This document shows, one piece after another, positions 1 to 5,276 of a stretch of 5,276 nucleotides of DNA. Both the position numbers and the translations under genes were made by a program. Origin of the DNA: Peptococcaceae bacterium (GTDB taxonomy: Bacteria > Bacillota > DSM-12270 > Thermacetogeniales > Thermacetogeniaceae). The notes beneath the pieces are model-generated. The model was not told the origin of the DNA, ran no database searches, and saw only the letters and a program-made list of their open reading frames with translations. Every line of letters begins with the position of its first letter. Positions within the stretch are counted from its first letter, which is position 1. Location: contig PLQY01000059.1 of assembly GCA_003160265.1 (NCBI GenBank), positions 1 through 5,276 on the forward strand, given 5' to 3'.

Positions 1-145
1 GGGCGACTTTCAACTGTTTCGGAGCCTGACTGCCAGAGTTGCCCGATGGCGCGCCCTTGGAGCTACAACCGGTAACAACAAAAGCTAACACCAACACCAA
101 CACCAACACCAGCCAATTAATTTTGCGGTTAAGGATCTTAAGCAT
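1..145 (-). CDS. ABC transporter substrate-binding lipoprotein, BMP/PnrA-like (5' part only)
   Basis: This reading frame starts at ATG 145-143 and runs off the left edge after 48 codons without a stop; it is absent from a simple ORF listing because it is truncated. The N-terminus is a textbook lipoprotein signal peptide: basic n-region (MLKILNRK), a hydrophobic core made of alternating Val and Leu (residues 11-24), and the lipobox V24-T25-G26-C27, with Cys27 the expected lipidated residue. A Ser/Gly/Pro-rich linker follows, then KQLKVA, where mature binding domains of this type usually begin. A strong ribosome binding site (AAGGGGGG, 159-152) sits 6 nt upstream. Two permeases of the BMP-type importer lie just upstream in the same orientation, so the likely role is capture of the transported substrate outside the membrane. 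The lipoprotein call is firm; the BMP assignment rests on context because almost none of the binding domain is visible. Confidence 0.8.
   Translation of the reverse strand, partial: MLKILNRKINWLVLVLVLVLAFVVTGCSSKGAPSGNSGSQAPKQLKVA
87..110 (-). repeat. Perfect hexanucleotide tandem repeat (4 copies) in signal peptide
   Basis: On the plus strand the unit AACACC is repeated four times without error; on the coding strand this reads GGTGTT and encodes alternating Val-Leu in the hydrophobic core of the lipoprotein signal peptide. Because the unit is 6 nt, gain or loss of a copy keeps the frame and changes the core by exactly two residues. Confidence 0.95.
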
Positions 146-200
146 TGCGAACCCCCCTTGTAAAGTTAGAATTCTCAAGTCTACTTTGTGCCGCATTTTA

Positions 201-235
201 CCGATGCTACCGGCTCCGCCGTATCCTCCGTATCC
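201..235 (+). repeat. Left arm of long imperfect inverted repeat
   Basis: This arm matches the reverse complement of 471-507. The core 213-235 agrees at 21 of 23 positions; in minus-strand RNA the two differences give one G-U wobble and one C-A mismatch. Outside the core, GAT-GCTA pairs with GATGGCTA through single-base bulges. The arm also contains a 9-nt-period direct repeat, CCGTATCC at 219-226 and 228-235. Confidence 0.9.
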
Positions 236-325
236 AGGCCGGAGGCCCGGAGGAAATAGTGCGAAGTACCTAATCTTCAGTTGGGGAAAAGCATCCCCAC
301 CTGAACCCAAGACCCGGTTGAACCG

Positions 326-356
326 GCCGGACAAGCCATAAGGCGCCCTGTCCGGC
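326..356. other. GC-rich hairpin, 8-bp perfect stem
   Basis: Arms GCCGGACA (326-333) and TGTCCGGC (349-356) form a perfect 8-bp stem around a 15-nt loop that itself contains a short GCC/GGC pairing. On the plus strand it is followed by TTAAAACATTTTT (357-369), so it resembles an intrinsic terminator for plus-strand transcription, yet no plus-strand gene is present. On the minus strand, the direction of the genes, it is followed by CGGTTCAACC with no T-run, so it should not terminate the operon. Confidence 0.55.
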
Positions 357-470
357 TTAAAACATTTTTAGATCACTGCGCCACCCCTCGCTAAACGAAG
401 TCTTAAAACCCGATTTCCGTGATTGTCCTGTCAAACAGCGCTCTTATCCCACCGCGTCAAGGCTTGTCCA

Positions 471-507
471 GGATGCGGAGAATACGGCGGAGCGGATTAG
501 CCATCTG
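471..507 (-). repeat. Right arm of long imperfect inverted repeat
   Basis: This is the partner of the arm at 201-235; read on the minus strand it begins CAGATGGCTAATCCGCTCCG, against CCGATGCTACCGGCTCCG for the left arm. The arms are separated by 235 nt. A weaker similarity (CATTTAC against CATTTTAC) continues outward to about 191 and 520, so the exact boundary is uncertain. Confidence 0.9.
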
Positions 508-565
508 TAGTAAATGGCGCCCTGCTCATCCCGGGTGACTACCCATCCATTTATTGCCGGCCTCT

Positions 566-1504
566 CTATTCTTTAATATACGGCTTGCCGCTCGCAGCCG
601 GTCCGACCGCCTTGCCGACAAAGCCGGCTAGTCCCAGCAGGGTCAGAACATAGGGTAGGGTAAGAAGCAGTTGGCTGCTGGAAATATAGCTGTTGAGGGT
701 TTGCAACTGATATGACAGGGCGCTGCCCGCCCCAAACAAGATGGCTGCGCCGAGCACTCCAGCAGGGGACCACTTTCCAAACACTACGGCCGCCAGGGCG
801 ATAAACCCTCTGCCGGCAGTCATGTTCTCCGTAAAGAAGTTGAGTTGGCTCAACGAGAGGTACGCCCCGCCCACAGCGCCGAACATACAACTGACCATAC
901 CGGCAAGATAACGCACCCGTACAACATTGATGCCAACGGTATCTGCCGCACGCGGATGTTCTCCGACCGAGCGCAGAACCAGGCCGATATTGGTTTTAAA
1001 TACAATAAAACTGACGAGCGGGATCACCAAAAACGCCAGATACGTTAAATAGGTATGGGTGAAGAATGCGGTACCGAAAAATGGCAGCTTGGAAAGAAAA
1101 GGTATGCTCACCGGATGAAAGCTATCGATCCTGGGTGGGGTCGTATTTAAACCGAACATGGCACGATTGAGCATGGTCGTCAGCCCCAATCCCAACAGAT
1201 TAAAAGCCATGCCCACCACTACCTGGTCCGCTCTGGCAGTCTCTACGAAAAAGGTGAAAATCAGCCCCAAAATCCCACCGGCTGCTATGGCAACCAATAC
1301 CCCCAGCCAAACGTTGCCGAGCAGGAACGAACCAGCCACGCCGGCTAATGCACCCATGAGCATCACACCCTCGACACCAATGTTGACCACGCCCGTCCGT
1401 TCGTTAAAGATCAATCCGGTAGCCGCCAAGAGAATGGGCATGGCTGTTTGGATATCAGAGTTGACAAAATTTGCAGATGCCGCTATAAAACTAGAGAGGC
1501 TCAC
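566..1504 (-). CDS. BMP-type ABC importer permease, second subunit (YufQ/NupQ-like)
   Basis: This is a polytopic inner-membrane protein of the BPD_transp_2 (PF02653) permease family, one half of the translocation channel of a nucleoside/simple-sugar-type ABC importer. The diagnostic N-terminal signature NERTGVVNIGVEG lies at residues 34-46, followed by alternating hydrophobic segments; the cytoplasmic loop LRSVGEHPRAADTVGI (about 177-192) is the region that contacts the ATPase in this family. I place the start at GTG 1504 (312 residues), 10 nt after an AAGGGGG ribosome binding site. A TTG at 1513 would give 315 residues but lies only 1 nt from that site. The gene overlaps the end of the preceding permease by 14 nt, which implies translational coupling. 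Length and motifs are complete, with no sign of damage. Substrate is unknown: B. subtilis relatives import nucleosides, but substrate range cannot be read from permease sequence. Confidence 0.92.
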   Translation of the reverse strand: MSLSSFIAASANFVNSDIQTAMPILLAATGLIFNERTGVVNIGVEGVMLMGALAGVAGSFLLGNVWLGVLVAIAAGGILGLIFTFFVETARADQVVVGMAFNLLGLGLTTMLNRAMFGLNTTPPRIDSFHPVSIPFLSKLPFFGTAFFTHTYLTYLAFLVIPLVSFIVFKTNIGLVLRSVGEHPRAADTVGINVVRVRYLAGMVSCMFGAVGGAYLSLSQLNFFTENMTAGRGFIALAAVVFGKWSPAGVLGAAILFGAGSALSYQLQTLNSYISSSQLLLTLPYVLTLLGLAGFVGKAVGPAASGKPYIKE

Positions 1505-2552
1505 TACGCTCAATCCCCCTTCTGAACCGAAAATTAAGCTTGGGCAGCTTTACGCGGCGGAATAAATATTCGGAAGCCACAAAGATGATGACCAGCGCCT
1601 CGATGACATACACCAGGTCCAATGGCACTTTGGCAACCACTTGCATCAAATTGCCGCCGGATCGTAGCGCCCCAAAAAGAATGGCGGCCAGCACGGTACC
1701 GATCGGGGTGTTCAGGCCAAGCAAGGCGACAGCAATTCCATCGTAGCCATAACCCGGTGAGAAGTTTTGATAGAGCCGGTGCTGAATACCGAGAATCTCC
1801 CCGCTCCCCCCAAGTCCTGCCAGGCCACCGGCAAGAAACATGATCAGATAGATCAGTTGGTTCCGATTAATTCCCGCATAAGCTCCAGCGTCGGGGTTGA
1901 ATCCCACCACACGGGCTTCGTATCCCTTGCGCGTATGCCACATGAAGATGCAATACAATCCCGCCATTATTAAGGCCAGTACAAAACCCAAATGCAACTG
2001 GGTACCGGAGCCTAGATAAGGCAATTGTGCCGAAGGGAGGACGGGCGGGCTCTGCGGCAGGTCGCCGGGTGGTTCGATGATGGGGCCGCTCACCATATAG
2101 GAGACCAGGTAGATGGCAATGTAGTTCAACATGACTGTGGTAATAATTTCATTGGAGCCGAACTTTACTTTCAGCCAGCCCGCTATCCATCCCCAGAATC
2201 CCCCCCCGACAAATCCTGCGAGCAGGGCCAGCGGGAGGTGAATGATCATGGGCAAGCCGTGGATAAAGGCACCGGTTAAAACGCTGCAAAGACCTCCGAT
2301 ATACAACTGGCCCTCGGCGCCGATGTTCAGCAGTCCGGCCCTTCTGGCCAGAGCGAAACTGAGCCCGGTGAAAATCAGCGGCGTTGCCTGGGTGAGCGTG
2401 TTGCTAATGCCATAGATATTGCCAAACGCTCCGATGGCCAGATTGGTATAGGCCAGCACCGGGTCCATGCCCAGGAGTTTTATAATCAGCGCTCCGATGA
2501 TTAACGCCAGAATAATGGCCACCAGGGGGATGACAACGCTTCTCAGATTCAT
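1491..2552 (-). CDS. BMP-type ABC importer permease, first subunit (YufP/NupP-like)
   Basis: This is the other membrane subunit of the same importer, also of the BPD_transp_2 family. It has an N-terminal membrane anchor (about residues 4-27), the family signature RRAGLLNIGAEGQ (70-82), then GSNEIITTVMLNYIA (132-146), a Pro-rich external loop (about 160-182), the loop VVGFNPDAGAYAGI (215-228) that would contact the ATPase, and C-terminal membrane segments ending in a basic tail. I prefer ATG 2552 (353 residues): AAGGGA lies 9-10 nt upstream, whereas the in-frame GTG at 2558 is only about 4 nt from it and would add two residues. The stop overlaps the start of the second permease. It follows the PLP-enzyme gene after about 85 nt, so co-transcription is plausible but not shown. 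The ATPase, which sits between binding protein and permeases in the B. subtilis yufNOPQ order, is absent here and must lie elsewhere. Confidence 0.92.
   Translation of the reverse strand: MNLRSVVIPLVAIILALIIGALIIKLLGMDPVLAYTNLAIGAFGNIYGISNTLTQATPLIFTGLSFALARRAGLLNIGAEGQLYIGGLCSVLTGAFIHGLPMIIHLPLALLAGFVGGGFWGWIAGWLKVKFGSNEIITTVMLNYIAIYLVSYMVSGPIIEPPGDLPQSPPVLPSAQLPYLGSGTQLHLGFVLALIMAGLYCIFMWHTRKGYEARVVGFNPDAGAYAGINRNQLIYLIMFLAGGLAGLGGSGEILGIQHRLYQNFSPGYGYDGIAVALLGLNTPIGTVLAAILFGALRSGGNLMQVVAKVPLDLVYVIEALVIIFVASEYLFRRVKLPKLNFRFRRGIERSEPL
1515..1521 (-). promoter_or_regulatory. Ribosome binding site deciding the second permease start
   Basis: The sequence AAGGGGG on the minus strand lies inside the 3' end of the upstream permease gene. 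It is 10 nt from GTG 1504 but only 1 nt from TTG 1513, which favours the GTG. Confidence 0.65.
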
Positions 2553-2561
2553 CGGCACTCT

Positions 2562-2567
2562 TCCCTT
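2562..2567 (-). promoter_or_regulatory. Ribosome binding site deciding the first permease start
   Basis: AAGGGA on the minus strand is spaced well for ATG 2552 and too close to GTG 2558. Confidence 0.6.
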
Positions 2568-2575
2568 CGCCGCAA

Positions 2576-2609
2576 AGTCTCAGAGACTCCCGGCAATCAG
2601 CTTGTCTCT
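2576..2609. repeat. Three-part inverted repeat in the spacer before the permeases
   Basis: In the minus-strand direction the segment contains AGAGAC (2609-2604), then the 13-nt palindrome AGTCTC-T-GAGACT (2588-2576). The middle part can pair with either the first or the last, giving two mutually exclusive small hairpins directly upstream of the permease ribosome binding site. It could equally be a protein-binding palindrome. No T-run follows it, so it is not an intrinsic terminator. Confidence 0.5.
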
Positions 2610-2637
2610 ACAATCTATGTTTCGACATAATATATCA

Positions 2638-4002
2638 CTAACCTTCGCCAGGGCGCATATTGATAATTGCTTCATCATAATACTTTACCTTTTGATACTC
2701 TTCTTCCCAGAACTGGTCATTGCGCATGCTGTCAAGGTATTCCCGGGGGTATCCGAAGGGGAGCCAATCCCTCTCTTTCTGACGGAAGAGATGTTCTTTG
2801 CTTGCTGCACCACGGAAATCGTAGATATTTTCTGTATTCTTCTTCATAAAGATATCTCCGGCCCAGCGCCCGAGAACGGAGTCCCCGGTCTCCAGACAGC
2901 GCCGTTCCAGGTCATCCATCACCGAGGGGTAACGGTCAAAGCCGTCAGTAGCAATGGTCACCACGTTGTCGTCGGGGCCCAGCCTCAGGTAATCGGCCAT
3001 CTTGATCGCCCCGAGGATGTTGCAGATGCCGGATACGCCAAACAGGTCATGCATGCCGGCAACCTGTTCCCGGGCGACGCCCAGTTTAGCGAGGGCGCTT
3101 CCTTCCTGAATCACTTTCAGGCCCCGTACAGCATCGTCATCTCTGATCAGGGCGACAAAATCAGTGGTCAGGATATTATGGATAAGAGTGCACATCTTGT
3201 CCCCGATCCCTTCGATCCGGTGCTGCCCCCGTCCTCCAGTAGCGAGCGTGGAGCATTCATACGGTTCCAGCGCCACTACCCTGGCCTCGGGGAAGGCCTG
3301 TTTGATCTCGTCGCCGGCAGCTATTGTTCCCGCAGATCCCGGGGCGGAAGTGAAGCAGGCGATCCGCCCGTTGCCGATCCCCCTGACCGCCTCGATCGCC
3401 GAGTTGCCGGTAACGTAGCGGTGAAAACGGTAATTGGGCAACAGTTCAAACTGGGCCAGGGGACGGTTTTGGGGGTCCTTTTTCAGCTCGTAAGTCCGCT
3501 GCAGGGTGAGGATCACGTCAGATTCGGTGCCCGGTGTCAGGTCGAGTTCGGCCCCATATTTGCGGATCCGGTCGTAGCGTTCTTTGCTCATATTGTCGGG
3601 CATGATGATCACCGCCCTGTATCCCATCAGGTTGCAGATATAGGCAACGCCGATCCCGAAGTTTCCGGTGGAGGGGCCGAGAATCGTGTGGGCGCCGGGA
3701 AGGATATCCCCTTCGACGCACCCCTCGATGAGCGTGGCGTAGGCAGGCCCGACCTTATGGGAACCGGACGGAAAGTACTTGCCCAGGAGCACCACGATAT
3801 TGGCCTTGACGCCGGTCAGTTCTCTGGGAAGCACGATCTTCCGGACAGCGCCGTGTTCGTCCTTCCAGGTGATATTGAAAAGGTTGATCGGATCCAGTTC
3901 ATTGGAATCTTTCACCTTGAGGGCCTGCTCCCGAACCTCTCGGGGGATCGTGTCCGGGTAAAGCATCTCAGAATAAGTAGGACCAAAAGGAATCTTGGAC
4001 AT
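2638..4002 (-). CDS. Fold-type II PLP-dependent enzyme, cysteine synthase/CBS-like, with C-terminal extension
   Basis: This 454-residue cytoplasmic protein has the hallmarks of the tryptophan-synthase-beta fold. The Schiff-base lysine is probably K83 in PSGSHKVGPAY; the substrate-carboxylate loop is STGNFG (111-116), the counterpart of TSGNTG in cysteine synthase; PGSAGTIAAGDEI (221-233) matches the PLP-phosphate loop; HRIEGIGDKM (261-270) matches the conserved HxIxGIG motif; TDGFDRY (352-358) corresponds to the DSGERY stretch of cysteine synthase. The core is about 310 residues; about 50 extra residues precede it and about 95 charged, aromatic-rich residues (361-454) follow. Such enzymes carry out beta- or gamma-replacement or elimination on amino acids, but the actual reaction cannot be assigned. 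The start ATG 4002 has GGAGG (4018-4014) 11 nt upstream. It lies 22 nt after the threonine synthase-type gene, so the two are almost certainly co-transcribed. The GSHK lysine motif also resembles TrpB-like proteins. Confidence 0.88.
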   Translation of the reverse strand: MSKIPFGPTYSEMLYPDTIPREVREQALKVKDSNELDPINLFNITWKDEHGAVRKIVLPRELTGVKANIVVLLGKYFPSGSHKVGPAYATLIEGCVEGDILPGAHTILGPSTGNFGIGVAYICNLMGYRAVIIMPDNMSKERYDRIRKYGAELDLTPGTESDVILTLQRTYELKKDPQNRPLAQFELLPNYRFHRYVTGNSAIEAVRGIGNGRIACFTSAPGSAGTIAAGDEIKQAFPEARVVALEPYECSTLATGGRGQHRIEGIGDKMCTLIHNILTTDFVALIRDDDAVRGLKVIQEGSALAKLGVAREQVAGMHDLFGVSGICNILGAIKMADYLRLGPDDNVVTIATDGFDRYPSVMDDLERRCLETGDSVLGRWAGDIFMKKNTENIYDFRGAASKEHLFRQKERDWLPFGYPREYLDSMRNDQFWEEEYQKVKYYDEAIINMRPGEG

Positions 4003-4024
4003 CGTTGCTCAAACCTCCGTCTTT

Positions 4025-5272
4025 TTAGTCTAGGCCTCGCCATTTAAGCTCTTTCACGAGTTGCTCCAGAGATGGTTCGATCCTGATCGGCTCTCCTGCG
4101 GCCGCAATGGCATTCTGGACATCCTTCAGGCCATTGCCGGTGACGATGGCGACGATCGTCTCGCCGCTCCCGATCACGCCATTGCCCGCCAGATAACGCA
4201 GGCCGGCCAGGCCGGTCACCCCCGCCGGTTCACCGAAGATGCCGCTGGTTCTCCCGAGCAGGCGCATGGCGTCTAGTATATCTTCATCGCTGACCGCCAC
4301 CATCGTTCCCCCCGATTCCTTCACCGCCTGCAGTGCTTTTTCGGGATTGCGCGGCACTCCCACGGCGATGCTGTCAGCAATCGTGTTCTCCTCAGCCGGC
4401 CGCCAGGGCCTGTTCTCCAGGAAGGAATCGACCAGCGGGCTGCAGCCGCTAGATTGCACCCCCAGCAGCTTGGGCAGTTTATCGATCCAGCCGACCCGGT
4501 ACAGATCCCTGAAGCCTTTCCAAACCCCGGCTATGGTGCATCCGTCACCCACTGATACCGCTATCCAATCAGGAACTTCCCAGTTCAGTTGTTCGGCAAT
4601 TTCCATGGCCACGGTCTTCTTGCCCTCTACCAGGTAGGGGTTGGTGGCGGCATTCCGGTTATACCAGCCCCAGCGTTCAATCGCCTGCGCCGAGAGACGG
4701 AAAGCATCGTCATAGGAGCCCTGGACGCTGATCACGTTGGCGCCGAAGATCAGCAGTTGGGCAACCTTTCCCTGGGGCGCCCGGCCCGGTACAAAGATAT
4801 AGGCGGTCAGGCCCATCGCTGCGGCATTGCCGGCCAGGGATGAGGCGGCATTGCCTGTCGAAGAGCAGGCGATGGTGGTCGCCCCTTCCTCGACCGCCCT
4901 GATCACAGCAATGGCGGATGCCCTGTCCTTCAATGAAGCCGTCGGATTCTGTCCCTCATCCTTGATGTAAAGATTTTGGAATCCGAGCGCCCCGGCCAGG
5001 CCTGGTGGTCGATAGAGGGGGGTCCAGCCGATCCTCAAGTGCGGCCGGGGCGTCTTCGGATTCAGAGGAAGGAATGCTGAGTATCGAAACATGGAATAGT
5101 CTTCCGATGCCGCCAGCAATTGACGGCTATGATTATTTTTTATTTTTTGATAGTCATAGACTACGTCCAGGATTCCTGCTACCGGCCCGCACCTGGGGCA
5201 GGTGTAAACTCCTGGCGCGGCTTGATATTCTTTTCCACATTTAATACAGCGCAGGCCCAACATATAATTCAT
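4025..5272 (-). CDS. thrC: Threonine synthase-type PLP enzyme with N-terminal zinc ribbon
   Basis: This 415-residue protein matches the zinc-ribbon threonine synthase family (COG0498), which converts O-phospho-L-homoserine to L-threonine in the cytoplasm. An N-terminal zinc ribbon is formed by C9-x2-C12 and C25-x2-C28. The PLP lysine is probably K115 in NPTASLKDRAS, the substrate loop is SSTGNAAS (137-144), and the family hallmark TGNGLKD is at 378-384. The glycine loop for the PLP phosphate reads VGDGCTIAG (241-249), whereas authentic threonine synthases usually have a GNAGN-like loop, so it may be a paralog with another substrate, as cysteate synthase is in methanogens. The start is provisional: ATG 5272 lies 4 nt from the window edge, so no ribosome binding site is visible; ATG 5263 (residue 4) has none. 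It is the first visible gene of the run and is followed after 22 nt by another PLP enzyme. Confidence 0.88.
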   Translation of the reverse strand: MNYMLGLRCIKCGKEYQAAPGVYTCPRCGPVAGILDVVYDYQKIKNNHSRQLLAASEDYSMFRYSAFLPLNPKTPRPHLRIGWTPLYRPPGLAGALGFQNLYIKDEGQNPTASLKDRASAIAVIRAVEEGATTIACSSTGNAASSLAGNAAAMGLTAYIFVPGRAPQGKVAQLLIFGANVISVQGSYDDAFRLSAQAIERWGWYNRNAATNPYLVEGKKTVAMEIAEQLNWEVPDWIAVSVGDGCTIAGVWKGFRDLYRVGWIDKLPKLLGVQSSGCSPLVDSFLENRPWRPAEENTIADSIAVGVPRNPEKALQAVKESGGTMVAVSDEDILDAMRLLGRTSGIFGEPAGVTGLAGLRYLAGNGVIGSGETIVAIVTGNGLKDVQNAIAAAGEPIRIEPSLEQLVKELKWRGLD

Positions 5273-5276
5273 GCTT

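Larger units (their letters stand above)
201..507. mobile_element. Candidate MITE-like element or large structured RNA (about 307 bp)
   Basis: The segment is bounded by inverted arms 201-235 and 471-507 (about 30 identities over 37 columns). A TA dinucleotide lies immediately outside each arm (199-200 and 508-509), as expected for insertions of Tc1/mariner-IS630-type elements, which duplicate TA. No transposase or other open frame is inside, so it would be non-autonomous. The interior is rich in short hairpins (282-299, 316-328, 326-356). Removing it would shrink the permease-lipoprotein gap from 420 to about 110 nt. TA is a common dinucleotide, so the target duplication is weak evidence. The alternative is a multibranched RNA leader closed by the long stem and belonging to the lipoprotein transcript. 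Confidence 0.45.
146..565. other. 420-nt intergenic region between permease and lipoprotein gene
   Basis: No credible protein gene or tRNA was found here. Most of it (201-507) is an inverted-repeat-bounded, GC-rich structured segment described separately. Outside that segment about 58 nt remain next to the permease stop and about 55 nt next to the lipoprotein start, including its ribosome binding site. I found no intrinsic terminator (hairpin plus T-run) reading in the direction of the genes and no convincing sigma-A promoter pair, so whether the lipoprotein gene is co-transcribed with the permeases or has its own promoter is open. Confidence 0.8.

Noticed and set aside
39..341. Plus-strand 100-codon frame with a PPYPPYPG-like stretch
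   Set aside because: It overlaps the antisense of the lipoprotein signal peptide and one arm of the inverted repeat; its Thr-Asn and Pro-Tyr repeats arise from the DNA repeats, not from protein selection.
326..369. Intrinsic terminator reading on the plus strand
   Set aside because: The hairpin plus TTAAAACATTTTT is terminator-like, but the T-run is interrupted and no plus-strand gene exists to be terminated; kept only as a hairpin.
401..434. Perfect TTGACA (434-429, minus strand) as a -35 promoter element
   Set aside because: At 17-18 nt spacing the downstream hexamers are GGGTTT or GGTTTT, a poor match to TATAAT, so a promoter is not supported.
146..565. Purine or TPP riboswitch in front of the lipoprotein gene
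   Set aside because: I looked for these because nucleoside importers can be so controlled, but the conserved core sequences of the purine aptamer and the THI-box CUGAGA element are absent.
444..571. Minus-strand open stretch of about 42 codons after the permease stop (contains NGWVVTRDEQGAIYYRW)
   Set aside because: It looks mildly protein-like but has no usable start codon or ribosome binding site, and part of it is the inverted-repeat arm. A decayed gene fragment cannot be excluded, but support is too thin.
2467..4047. Plus-strand open frame of 526 codons antisense to the cysteine synthase-like gene
   Set aside because: It mirrors the coding strand of a clear enzyme gene with all family motifs; its translation resembles no family I recognise and no ribosome binding site or context supports it. 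Long antisense frames are common opposite GC-rich genes.

Overview
The window is a stretch of a bacterial chromosome in which every supported gene lies on the minus strand, so transcription runs from the right edge to the left. Base composition (roughly mid-50s % GC by eye), purine-rich GGAGG/AAGGGGG ribosome binding sites, a lipoprotein-anchored binding protein and a zinc-ribbon threonine synthase suggest an anaerobic Firmicute of the Desulfotomaculum/Pelotomaculum/Moorella kind. That placement is inference; no marker gene is present.

Layout in the direction of transcription: (1) 5272-4025, a threonine synthase-type PLP enzyme with an N-terminal zinc ribbon; (2) 4002-2638, a second fold-type II PLP enzyme of the cysteine synthase/cystathionine beta-synthase group with a long C-terminal extension, 22 nt downstream; (3) about 85 nt of spacer with small inverted repeats; (4) 2552-1491 and (5) 1504-566, two overlapping inner-membrane permeases of the BMP-type (nucleoside/simple-sugar) ABC importer family; (6) a 420-nt non-coding gap, 565-146; (7) 145-1, the first 48 codons of a lipoprotein, very probably the substrate-binding (BMP/PnrA-like) component. 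The ATPase of the importer is not in the window and is expected beyond the left edge.

Together these look like one operon or two linked ones: a pair of PLP amino-acid enzymes followed by an ABC importer. The relatives of the importer move nucleosides, but its substrate cannot be read from sequence. An obvious working idea is that the importer supplies a compound that the enzymes use or that is made from their product.

The least ordinary part is the 420-nt gap. It holds a long imperfect inverted repeat (201-235 against 471-507, about 30 identities in 37 aligned columns, core 21/23) enclosing a GC-rich, hairpin-filled interior, with a TA dinucleotide immediately outside each arm. It may be a miniature inverted-repeat transposable element of about 307 bp, or a large structured RNA leader of the lipoprotein gene. 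A second notable feature is a perfect four-copy hexanucleotide repeat that encodes the hydrophobic core of the lipoprotein signal peptide.
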